A DNA stretch of 64,000 nucleotides, from contig DATCMA010000054.1 in NCBI GenBank assembly GCA_036563645.1, positions 1-64,000 on the forward strand. Direction: 5' to 3'. The stretch is from DATCMA01 sp036563645 (lineage in GTDB: Bacteria > Actinomycetota > Actinomycetes > Mycobacteriales > Micromonosporaceae). A program made the position numbers and the translations under genes. Below are positions 49,531 to 56,894 of this stretch, piece by piece. Numbering within the stretch: position 1 is the stretch's first letter; each line of letters opens with the position of its first letter. The notes beneath the pieces are model-generated. The model was not told where the DNA came from. It ran no database searches and saw only the letters and a list, made by a program, of their open reading frames with translations.

Positions 49531-50708
49531 TGGGCAAGCAGCTCACCACCGAGATTCGCCGGCGACTCGCCGCCGAGGGCGTCGAGCCGACTCCGGAGGT
49601 GGTGCTCTCCGCACTGCGGGAGGAACCCACGACCGCCGTTCTCGGGGACGCCACCGTGCGCCGGATGGCCCACGAGGTTCACGACGAGCTCGTCGGCGCC
49701 GGGCCCCTCGCGCCCTTGTTGACCGACCCGGAGGTCACCGATGTCTTGGTCAACGGCACGGAGGTCTGGGTGGACCGCGGCGATGGGCTCCGGCGGGTGC
49801 CGATGGCACTGGATCACGCGCAGGTCCGCCGACTCGCGCAGCGCCTGGCCGCCGCGTGCGGCCGACGGTTGGATGACGCATGCCCCTTCGTGGACGCGCG
49901 GCTCCCGGACGGCACACGGCTGCACGCCGTGCTCCCGCCGGTGGCCACGACTGGGCCCTACCTGTCGTTCCGGACGTTTCGGCACCGCCCATTCACGCTC
50001 GCCGAGCTCGTCGCGCGGCAGACCGTCGCCGAGTCGGTCGCCCCGGTCCTCGAAGCGATCGTCGCCGCTCGGTTGGCGTACCTCGTCACCGGCGGCACGG
50101 GTTCCGGCAAGACCACGTTGCTCAACACCCTGCTCGGGCTGGTGCCACCCACCGAGCGGATCGTGCTGGTCGAGGACGCCGCCGAGCTGCGTCCCGCGCA
50201 CCCCCACGTCGTGGGCCTGCAAGCCCGCGCCGCCAACGTCGAAGGCACGGGCCGGATCACGCTCGGCGACTTGGTACGGCAAGCCCTCCGCATGCGCCCG
50301 GACCGGATCGTGGTCGGCGAATGTCGAGGCGCCGAGATCGTCGACTTGCTCTGTGCCCTCAACACCGGTCACGAGGGCGGTGCAGGCACCCTGCACGCGA
50401 ACAGCCCGAGTGACGTGCCGGCCCGGCTCGAAGCCTTGGGGTTACTGGGGGCGCTGCCTCGTGCCGCGCTCCACGCGCAAGTCGCCGCCGCGCTCCAGGT
50501 AGTGGTGCACCTGCGCCGCACCGCGACGGGGCGCGTTCTCGATTCCGTGTGCCTGCTGCTGCCCGCCGGGCATGACCAGGTCGTCGCCGCGGTGCCCGCG
50601 TGGCGGCGCGAGCACGGGCCGGGGCCCGCGGCCGGCGCTCTGGCGCGGCTGTTCCAGGAGCGCGGTGTCCCCGTGCCCTCGGTGCTCGGAGTCGGAGGAG
50701 CACCGTGA
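49527..50708 (+). CDS. tadA: Tad secretion ATPase TadA/CpaF
   Basis: Hexameric type II/IV secretion ATPase that powers assembly of Flp pili or related structures. Walker A GGTGSGKTT is at 189-197. The Asp box and His box region (GLQARAANVEGTGRITLGDLVRQALRMRPDRIVVGE, read in parts) is intact, as is GHEGGAGTLHANSP. The N-terminal domain DELVGAGPLAPLLTDPEVTDVLVNG is characteristic. GTG 49527 or ATG 49530 could be the start. Overlaps ssd and tadB by 4 bases. Confidence 0.92.
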   Translation: MMGKQLTTEIRRRLAAEGVEPTPEVVLSALREEPTTAVLGDATVRRMAHEVHDELVGAGPLAPLLTDPEVTDVLVNGTEVWVDRGDGLRRVPMALDHAQVRRLAQRLAAACGRRLDDACPFVDARLPDGTRLHAVLPPVATTGPYLSFRTFRHRPFTLAELVARQTVAESVAPVLEAIVAARLAYLVTGGTGSGKTTLLNTLLGLVPPTERIVLVEDAAELRPAHPHVVGLQARAANVEGTGRITLGDLVRQALRMRPDRIVVGECRGAEIVDLLCALNTGHEGGAGTLHANSPSDVPARLEALGLLGALPRAALHAQVAAALQVVVHLRRTATGRVLDSVCLLLPAGHDQVVAAVPAWRREHGPGPAAGALARLFQERGVPVPSVLGVGGAP

Positions 50709-51541
50709 GCGCGGAGGTGGTCGCGGCTGGCTGCGTGCTCGCCGCGGCGGTGGCCGCGAGCTGGCCCTCGGGGAGGGCGCGCCGTCGGCATCGGTGGTTG
50801 TGGAATCGCGAGCCCAGTGGGGCGGGGCCCACCGCCGTCGCGCTGTGGACGCGTCTCCGTGACCTCCACCGCTTAGGTGGCCGGCACCGGCTGCCGATAT
50901 ACGCCATTGGCGTCGGCCTCGTGGGATTCCTGCTCGCCGGACCAGTCGCGGGAGCCGCGGGAGCCGCGTACGGCGCGCTGGCCTATCGGGCTCTGTCGCG
51001 CCGTCGCGCCGTCCGGGATGCGGCGACCCGGCACACTCAGGCCCTTGACGTGCTCGGCGCGCTCGCCGCCGACCTGCGCGCCGGGCTCCCGGTCCCTGTG
51101 GCGATGGCAGCGCTGGTCCCCACGCCCGTACCGGGCCTCGACGCGCCGACCGCGTCGCCCGCGCGGTGGGCCGAACCGCCGTCCGCGGCGGAACCGTCAC
51201 TCGCGCGGTTGCATCGGCTCGCCCGGGCCGCGGTGGCGCTCGCCGAGCACACGGGGGCGCCCCTCGCCGACCTCCTCGACCGGATCGCGGCTGACGCCCG
51301 GTCGGCCCGGCGTGCGGTGACCGCCGCATCCGCCCAGGCCGCCGGAGCGCGCGCCACCGCGTGGCTCCTGGCCGCCTTACCGCTGGGCGGCGTGGCTCTC
51401 GGGTTCGGCGTCGGGGCCGACCCGCTTGCGGTGCTCCTACATACCCCGATAGGTGCTGCCTGCGCGGCCGCCGCGATCGGTTTGCAGGTCATCGGGCTCG
51501 TGTGGTCCGAGCGGCTCACCCGAATCCCGGAGGCGGTGTGA
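50705..51541 (+). CDS. tadB: Tad membrane protein TadB
   Basis: Inner-membrane platform protein of the Tad/type II F family. The 278 residues have hydrophobic segments near the N-terminus and at 70-105, and two close to the C-terminus. The cytoplasmic domain between them holds ALDVLGALAADLRAGLPVPVAM and LAEHTGAPLADLLDRIAADARSARR, the GspF-like signature. GTG 50705 overlaps the tadA stop; an in-frame extension back to 50600 lies inside tadA. The stop overlaps tadC. Confidence 0.85.
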   Translation: MSAEVVAAGCVLAAAVAASWPSGRARRRHRWLWNREPSGAGPTAVALWTRLRDLHRLGGRHRLPIYAIGVGLVGFLLAGPVAGAAGAAYGALAYRALSRRRAVRDAATRHTQALDVLGALAADLRAGLPVPVAMAALVPTPVPGLDAPTASPARWAEPPSAAEPSLARLHRLARAAVALAEHTGAPLADLLDRIAADARSARRAVTAASAQAAGARATAWLLAALPLGGVALGFGVGADPLAVLLHTPIGAACAAAAIGLQVIGLVWSERLTRIPEAV

Positions 51542-52272
51542 TGGCGGCGCGGGTCGAGGCGGTGGCGTGCCTCGTCGGCGGCGCCCTGCTCGTGGCGTAC
51601 GCGGAGGTGTCCGCTCTGCTCCGCTGTCGCCGCCGCTTCCACCGCCTGTTGCTCCCTCGTGCGTCTCACTCGTCGCCATCCCGGCGACCGGTGCGGCCGG
51701 TGGCGGGATTGGTCGGCGTCGTGCTGGCCATCCTGGTGGGGGGTGTGCCGGGGGTGGTGCTCGGCGCGGTCTGCGCCCTCGTGCTCCCCTCATTCCTGCC
51801 CCGCATCGTGCCGGCCGCCGTCCGACAGCAGCGGCTGCGGGATGCTCTCGATCTGCCGCTCGCTGCCGACCTGCTCGCCGCCGCGCTGCGAGCAGGGGCA
51901 CCCGTGGCCGGGGCGGTCGGGGCGGTCGCGGAAGCCCTCGGCGGCCCGTTGGGCGGCCGACTCGCCACGATCGCTCGCCTGCTGCGGCTCGGGGCTGACC
52001 CGGCTGAGGCCTGGGCTCATCTGTCCGACATTCCCGGCGGTGACCGGTGGGCCCAGGCGGCGGTGCGGTCCTCAGCCACCGGGGCCGGGATCGCCGACGC
52101 CCTGACTCGACTCGCCGATGACCTGCGTAGTGATCGCGCGATGGCCATCGAGGCCGCTGTGCGCCGGTCCGGAGTGTTGCTCGTGTTGCCGCTCGGGCTC
52201 TGCTTCTTGCCGGCTTTTGTCCTCGCTGGCCTCGTGCCGGTGATCGTCGCCGTCCTCGGCGACCTCCTGTAG
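51541..52272 (+). CDS. tadC: Tad membrane protein TadC
   Basis: Second type II F platform protein, 243 residues. Hydrophobic segments are at the N-terminus, at about 45-80 and at the C-terminus (GVLLVLPLGLCFLPAFVLAGLVPVIVAVLG). The GspF-like domain reads LPLAADLLAAALRAGAPVAGAV and later SATGAGIADALTRLADDLR. Start is ATG 51541 overlapping the tadB stop (TGATG) or GTG 51538. It pairs with TadB to form the pilus assembly platform. Confidence 0.85.
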   Translation: MAARVEAVACLVGGALLVAYAEVSALLRCRRRFHRLLLPRASHSSPSRRPVRPVAGLVGVVLAILVGGVPGVVLGAVCALVLPSFLPRIVPAAVRQQRLRDALDLPLAADLLAAALRAGAPVAGAVGAVAEALGGPLGGRLATIARLLRLGADPAEAWAHLSDIPGGDRWAQAAVRSSATGAGIADALTRLADDLRSDRAMAIEAAVRRSGVLLVLPLGLCFLPAFVLAGLVPVIVAVLGDLL

Positions 52273-52308
52273 CCCAACCTGAGTCCCCACGACGAAAGGA
52301 GATCTCCC

Positions 52309-52476
52309 ATGCGCGCATTGCTCGCCCGATTGCGTCAGGACGTGGGCATGAACACCGCGGAGTACGCGGTCGGCACATTGGCTGCCGTCGCCTTCGCTGG
52401 GATCTTGTTCAAGGTCCTCACCAGCGGCAGCGTCCAATCCGCACTGGCTTCCCTGATCGAACGGGCGTTGCAATGA
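52309..52476 (+). CDS. DUF4244 Flp-like pilin
   Basis: 55-residue pilin-like protein, too short for most ORF filters. The N-terminus is basic (MRALLARLRQDVGMN), followed by TAEYAVGTLAAVAFAGILFKVL, which matches the Flp pattern of a Glu five residues into the mature hydrophobic helix (GMNTAEYA). AAAGGAG lies upstream and the stop overlaps the next tadE gene. It is likely the major subunit handled by TadABC. A prepilin peptidase is not encoded in the window. Confidence 0.85.
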   Translation: MRALLARLRQDVGMNTAEYAVGTLAAVAFAGILFKVLTSGSVQSALASLIERALQ

Positions 52477-52874
52477 GGCCTCGCCGGCGGTCCGGCCGCC
52501 CAGCGGCTCGGGCCTTCCCCTCCCACTCCTCTGACCGAGGGTCGTTCACCGCGGAACTGGCGGCCGGGCTGCCGGCCCTCATCCTGTTACTGCTCGTCGG
52601 GCTCGCCGCTGTCCAGGCCGCCACCACCAAAGCGCAGTGTGTGGACGCGGCCCGAGACGTGGCGTTGGCCGCCGCCCGTGGGGAGGTGGGTGAGCCCGCC
52701 GCGCGACGCGCGGGTCCTGAGGGTGCGACGGTGTCCCTCACCGTCCACGACGACACGGTGATCGCCACAGTGCGGGCGCCGGTGCGCGCCTTCGGCGTGC
52801 CCATCGGTCCGATGACCATCCACGCGACGGCGGTGGCGGCCCTCGAGCCGGGCGTCCCGAGCCCGATGGACTGA
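52473..52874 (+). CDS. tadE: TadE-like pseudopilin
   Basis: 133-residue membrane protein with a basic N-terminus, then the TadE signature SDRGSFTAELAAGLPALILLLLVGL (read in parts) forming one transmembrane helix with the key Glu. The exported part is small, beta-rich and has one Cys. ATG overlaps the pilin stop (ATGA). It is probably a minor pilin of the Tad machine. Confidence 0.82.
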   Translation: MRPRRRSGRPAARAFPSHSSDRGSFTAELAAGLPALILLLLVGLAAVQAATTKAQCVDAARDVALAAARGEVGEPAARRAGPEGATVSLTVHDDTVIATVRAPVRAFGVPIGPMTIHATAVAALEPGVPSPMD

Positions 52875-52908
52875 GCAGCCGCGACCCCGCGAACACGGAG
52901 ACAGCGCG

Positions 52909-53331
52909 ATGCGATCGCTACCGACTCTTCTCCGCCGCCTTGGCCGCGTCGGCCGCTTCACGAGCGATCGGGGGTCGGCGTCCCTGTGGCTCGTCGCGTT
53001 CGGACTCGCCCTGGCCTCGGTAGGGGCGGCCGGAGCGGCGGTCGGGGCAGCCCGCGTCGGGTACCACGAGGCCCGAGCCGCGGCTGACCTTGGCGCGTTG
53101 GCGGCAGCGGCGCGCGTGGCCGACGGCAGCCACGTCGCGTGCCAGCGGGCGGAGCGTTTCGCTCAGCTCAACGGGGCACGTCTCGTGGCGTGCCACGTCG
53201 ATGGGCTCGACGTCGTGGTCACCGTGACCGTCGCCGTGGAGCCGGTCCCGGGTTTGCTGCGGGCTGCGGTCGCCTCCGCCCGCGCGGGACCTGTCCGCGC
53301 CGACGTCACGGCGACCGCCGATCCCCCGTGA
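52909..53331 (+). CDS. TadE-like protein of the helicase/secretion neighbourhood type (Rv3654c-like)
   Basis: 140 residues: a basic start, then DRGSASLWLVAFGLALASVG as a single transmembrane helix, then an exported domain with two Cys (HVACQRAERF; RLVACHVDGLD) that could form a disulfide. This matches the small TadE-like proteins found between Tad genes and a DEAD-box helicase in actinobacteria. Its 3' end overlaps the convergent helicase gene by 26 bases. Confidence 0.8.
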   Translation: MRSLPTLLRRLGRVGRFTSDRGSASLWLVAFGLALASVGAAGAAVGAARVGYHEARAAADLGALAAAARVADGSHVACQRAERFAQLNGARLVACHVDGLDVVVTVTVAVEPVPGLLRAAVASARAGPVRADVTATADPP

Positions 53332-55780
53332 CCTCGGCGGAATCAGTCGACGGCGATGCCACGGCCGTAGTGGCCGTGTCTACGTCAGCGAGGGCGTCCT
53401 GCAAGGCGGCGAGGACGACGTCGAGGACGAGCACCGCCTCCTTCTTCGCGAGTGGGTGGTTTCCGTTGCCGCACTTGGGCGACTGCACACACGACGGGCA
53501 CCCGGCCTCACAGCCACACTCCGCGATCACATCCCGGGTCGCCCGCAGCCACGCGGTGGCGGTGTGGTAGGCCCGCTCCGCGAACCCCGCCCCGCCGGGA
53601 TGGCCGTCGTAGACGAAGACCGTCGGCGCACCGGTGTCGGGGTGCGCGGCCGTCGACAGCCCTCCGATATCCCACCGATCGCAGGTCGCGACCAGCGGAA
53701 GGAGCCCGATCGCGGCGTGCTCCGCGGCGTGCAGCGCCCCCGGCACATCCGACGGATCGATGCCCGCTGCGGCGAGCGCCTGGGGGGAGACCGTGAACCA
53801 CACGGCGACGGTGCGCAGCTCCCTAGGCGGCAGGTCGACGGGCCGGGTGTCCACCACCTCCCCGGAGCCGATCCGTCGCCGCTGGTAGGAGACGACCTGG
53901 TTCGTCACGTCGACGTCGCCAAGGAACAACCCGACCGGCCCCGCGTCGACAGAAGACCGGACGTGGGCGACCGAGAGCGACGTGACGTCCCGGGGATGCG
54001 TCGTCCAATCCGTCTCCTCGGCGTGCACCAGCGCGCACCCGTCCTCGAGGTCGAGCTGGTCGACGATGTACGACACGCCTTGGTGTAGGTAGACCGCTCC
54101 GGGGTGGACCAAGAAATGCGCGGACTCGGGATCCACCGTGCCGAGGAGCCGTCCGGTCGACGACTCGACAACGCAGACGACTCTCCCGCCCGTGCCCCGA
54201 AGGTCGACCTCGGGTCGTTCCGCATGCGTCCAGTACCAGCCGGTAGGGCGGCGGCGCAGCACGCCCGCGGCCACGAGCTGGTCGACCACGGCGCGGGCCG
54301 CCGCGCCACCGAACAGCTCCAGGTCAGCTGGCGTGAGGGGCGCCTCAGCGGCCGCGCAACACAGTTGGGGACCCAGCACGTACGGGTTGCTCGGGTCGAG
54401 CACGGTCGACTCGATCGGCTGCCCGAACAGCGCCTCGGGGTGGTGGACGAGGTAGGTGTCCAACGGGTCGTCCCGAGCCACCAGCACCGCGAGCGCGTCG
54501 CGTCCGGAGCGGCCCGCCCGGCCCGCCTGCTGCCACAGGGACGCCCGGGTGCCGGGGTATCCGCAGAGCAGGACGGTGTCGAGCCCGGTCACGTCGACGC
54601 CGAGCTCCAGGGCGTTGGTCGCGGCGAGCCCGAGGAGTTCACCGGAGGAGAGCGCCGCCTCCAACCGACGTCGCTCTTCGCGGAGGTAACCGGCCCGGTA
54701 GGCGGCTACTCGGGACCGCAGCTCCGGTACCGCCTCCTCCAGCGCGTGGCGAGCCATCGCCGCGACGAGCTCGGCGCCGCGCCGGGACCGGATGAAGGCC
54801 AAGGTGCGGCTGCCGGCGGCGACCGCGTCGGCGAGCAGGTCAGCGGTTTCGCTGAGCGCCGAGCGTCGGATGGGCGCCTCTCGAGGCGTGTCGGCGGTCG
54901 CCGCGCTGGCGCTCTGATCGGCGGCTTCGGTCGCCGTCGCGGGCGGGGATTCCGGCGGCAGCAGCGGAGGCTCCCAGAGGACGAAGGTCAATTCCCCGCG
55001 GGGCGAGGCGTCATCGACGACCTCCTCGACCGGCAGCCCGGTCAGCCGGCTCGCGGTCGTCGCCGGATCACCGGCGGTCGCGGAGGCGAGGATGAAGACC
55101 GGGGCGCTGCGGTATCGGGCGGCCTGTCGTCGTAGCCGCCGCAGCACGTGAGCCACGTGCGAACCGAACACGCCGCGGTAGGCGTGGCACTCGTCCACGA
55201 TCACGTACGCGAGACGACGGAGGAACGAGGCCCAGCTCGCGTGTGCCGGCAGGATGCCGTGGTGCAGCATGTCCGGGTTCGTGAGCACGAAGCGGCTGAA
55301 GCGGCGGATCCACTCCCGCTCGGCGTGCGGGGTGTCGCCGTCGTAGCTCGCCGGATGGATGCCGTCGAGCCCGAGCTCCGTCAGCATGCGCAGCTGGTCA
55401 GCGGCCAAGGCCTTGGTCGGGGCGAGGTAGAGCGCGGTGGCTCGGGGGTCGCGCAGCAGCGTGGCCAGCGTGGGGAGCTGGTAGGCCAGGGACTTGCCGG
55501 AACCGGTGCCGGTGGCCAGCACGACGTGCTGCCCGGCGTACGCCAGCTCCGCCGCCGCCACCTGGTGACGCCACGGCGTGGTGACCCCGCGTGCGGCGAA
55601 CGCCTCCCGGAGGGGGTCGGGCGTCCAGGACGGCCAGGGCGCACTCACCCCGGGGCGGGCGGGGAGGTGCTCGACGTGGGTGACGGGGTCGCCAGCGCCG
55701 GTGACCCGCTGACGCAGGCGACGCAGCAGCTCGGCTGGCTCGGGTCCGCGGGTGGCGGCTACCGTGGCGGTGGACGTCAC
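53306..55780 (-). CDS. DEAD/DEAH-box helicase with DUF1998 zinc domain (MrfA/YprA-like)
   Basis: 824-residue superfamily 2 helicase likely to act in DNA repair. Walker A ATGTGSGKS is at 89-97, the DEAH-type box is VDECH, and motif VI is QQAGRAGRSGR. The C-terminal DUF1998-like domain has CGCEAGCPSCVQSPKCGNGN, a four-Cys metal motif as in the mitomycin repair helicase MrfA. GTG 55780 is preceded on the minus strand by GAGAGT seven bases upstream, a weak leaderless promoter. The gene is conserved beside bldG in Streptomyces. Confidence 0.88.
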   Translation of the reverse strand: MTSTATVAATRGPEPAELLRRLRQRVTGAGDPVTHVEHLPARPGVSAPWPSWTPDPLREAFAARGVTTPWRHQVAAAELAYAGQHVVLATGTGSGKSLAYQLPTLATLLRDPRATALYLAPTKALAADQLRMLTELGLDGIHPASYDGDTPHAEREWIRRFSRFVLTNPDMLHHGILPAHASWASFLRRLAYVIVDECHAYRGVFGSHVAHVLRRLRRQAARYRSAPVFILASATAGDPATTASRLTGLPVEEVVDDASPRGELTFVLWEPPLLPPESPPATATEAADQSASAATADTPREAPIRRSALSETADLLADAVAAGSRTLAFIRSRRGAELVAAMARHALEEAVPELRSRVAAYRAGYLREERRRLEAALSSGELLGLAATNALELGVDVTGLDTVLLCGYPGTRASLWQQAGRAGRSGRDALAVLVARDDPLDTYLVHHPEALFGQPIESTVLDPSNPYVLGPQLCCAAAEAPLTPADLELFGGAAARAVVDQLVAAGVLRRRPTGWYWTHAERPEVDLRGTGGRVVCVVESSTGRLLGTVDPESAHFLVHPGAVYLHQGVSYIVDQLDLEDGCALVHAEETDWTTHPRDVTSLSVAHVRSSVDAGPVGLFLGDVDVTNQVVSYQRRRIGSGEVVDTRPVDLPPRELRTVAVWFTVSPQALAAAGIDPSDVPGALHAAEHAAIGLLPLVATCDRWDIGGLSTAAHPDTGAPTVFVYDGHPGGAGFAERAYHTATAWLRATRDVIAECGCEAGCPSCVQSPKCGNGNHPLAKKEAVLVLDVVLAALQDALADVDTATTAVASPSTDSAEVTGDRRSP

Positions 55781-55917
55781 GTCCTGAACTCTCGCACTGG
55801 CGCGCGGATCCGGCCAACGTGCGTTGTGCCACCGGGCGTGCCGCGGTGGTCGATGGCTGCGTTGGGCGTCGTGCGGTGGTTAGATGCCAAGAGCATGGCG
55901 GCCGCGAGGAGGGACTG

Positions 55918-56274
55918 ATGGAGCTGTCGCTCACGACCCGCACCGTGGGCGCGCACACGGTGGTTGAGGTCGGCGGCGAGGTCGACGTGTACACCGCGCC
56001 ACGGTTGCGCGAGCGACTGACCGAGGTTATTGAGGGTGGCGCCCGTCAGGTGGTCGTCGATCTTGGGCGGGTCGACTTCCTCGATTCCACAGGTCTCGGT
56101 GTTCTCGTCGGGGCTCTCAAGCGGCTGCGCGCGGTGAACGGCAACCTCCGGTTGGTGTGCACCAAGGAGCCGTTACTCAAGATCTTCCGTATTACCGCGC
56201 TCGATCAGGTGTTCCCGATCCTGCCGACCGTCGAGGCCGCCACGGCCGAGGATCCGGCGGACCCGGTAGCGTGA
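55918..56274 (+). CDS. bldG: Anti-sigma factor antagonist BldG
   Basis: STAS-domain protein of 118 residues, orthologous by sequence and context to BldG, which controls development and antibiotic production in Streptomyces. The phosphorylatable Ser is Ser57 in DFLDSTGLGVL, the exact position known for BldG. N-terminal block VVEVGGEVDVYTAPRLRERL is typical. ATG 55918 has GAGGAGGG upstream; an in-frame extension back to 55819 overlaps the promoter. TAGATG at 55881-55886 is a possible -10. The stop overlaps the partner gene. Confidence 0.9.
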   Translation: MELSLTTRTVGAHTVVEVGGEVDVYTAPRLRERLTEVIEGGARQVVVDLGRVDFLDSTGLGVLVGALKRLRAVNGNLRLVCTKEPLLKIFRITALDQVFPILPTVEAATAEDPADPVA

Positions 56275-56708
56275 TGGCCACGATCCGGCTGGCTTTCTCG
56301 CCGTCGCCGGCGCACGTGCGCACCGCGCGCCTTGTCGGGGTGGCGGTCGCCCGGCGGGCTGGGGTCGCCGAGGACCTCCTCGATGAGGTCCGATTAGCGA
56401 TCGGTGAGGCGTGCACGCGCGCAGTCGCCCTACACCGCCAGTACGGAGTCTCGGAGCCCGTACGCGTGGAGATGTCCGATACGGGCAGTTACGTCGTGCG
56501 GGTGATTGATCGCGCGCCGATTGAGGCGAGCATCGGCTTGACCACGCTTCCCGCTGATCAGCTTGCCAACGCGTCCATCACCGACGAAGCGCTCACCGTC
56601 GGAGTGGGGTTTGCCCTGCTCGCTGGCTTTGTCGAAGACCTTCAGGTGCGCCCGGTCGACGAAGGGGTCGGCACCGAGGTCCGGATGGCGTGGCCGGTAG
56701 CCCGATAA
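56274..56708 (+). CDS. Histidine-kinase-like ATPase (anti-sigma type), BldG partner
   Basis: 144-residue GHKL-fold protein coupled to bldG by a TGATG overlap (GTG 56271 is the alternative start). It has the N-box region RLAIGEACTRAV, but the Asn expected in EACxNAV is Arg49, which should weaken Mg-ATP binding. The region near the end, DEGVGTEVRMAWP, is the G3-like strand. By position it matches the anti-sigma factor-like ApgA of Streptomyces. It probably binds BldG or a sigma factor; whether it is a kinase is doubtful. Confidence 0.8.
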   Translation: MATIRLAFSPSPAHVRTARLVGVAVARRAGVAEDLLDEVRLAIGEACTRAVALHRQYGVSEPVRVEMSDTGSYVVRVIDRAPIEASIGLTTLPADQLANASITDEALTVGVGFALLAGFVEDLQVRPVDEGVGTEVRMAWPVAR

Positions 56709-56760
56709 TTTCGCTCCGTAACACAGCGAGGAATATCACCAGCTAAAGGGGGTGGTTGGT

Positions 56761-56836
56761 GTGACCTCGCGCACTGACTACCGCTACAGTACGCGGGTTA
56801 TCTGATTCTCCTCGCACCTGCCCATTGGGCGAGGAG
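56761..56836 (+). promoter_or_regulatory. hppA promoter and leader hairpin
   Basis: GTGACC (56761-56766), an 18-base spacer and TACAGT (56785-56790) form a good promoter, with transcription from about 56797. The leader then folds into a hairpin: CTCCTCGC (56808-56815) with GCGAGGAG (56829-56836). A short palindrome CCCCGCGGGG follows at about 56843. The leader is about 100 bases long. Regulation by this structure is inferred. Confidence 0.6.
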
Positions 56837-56894
56837 ACAGCTCCCCGCGGGGTCGTGTGGCAGCGGGGGACGCGTGTGCTACAGGAGGACATAG

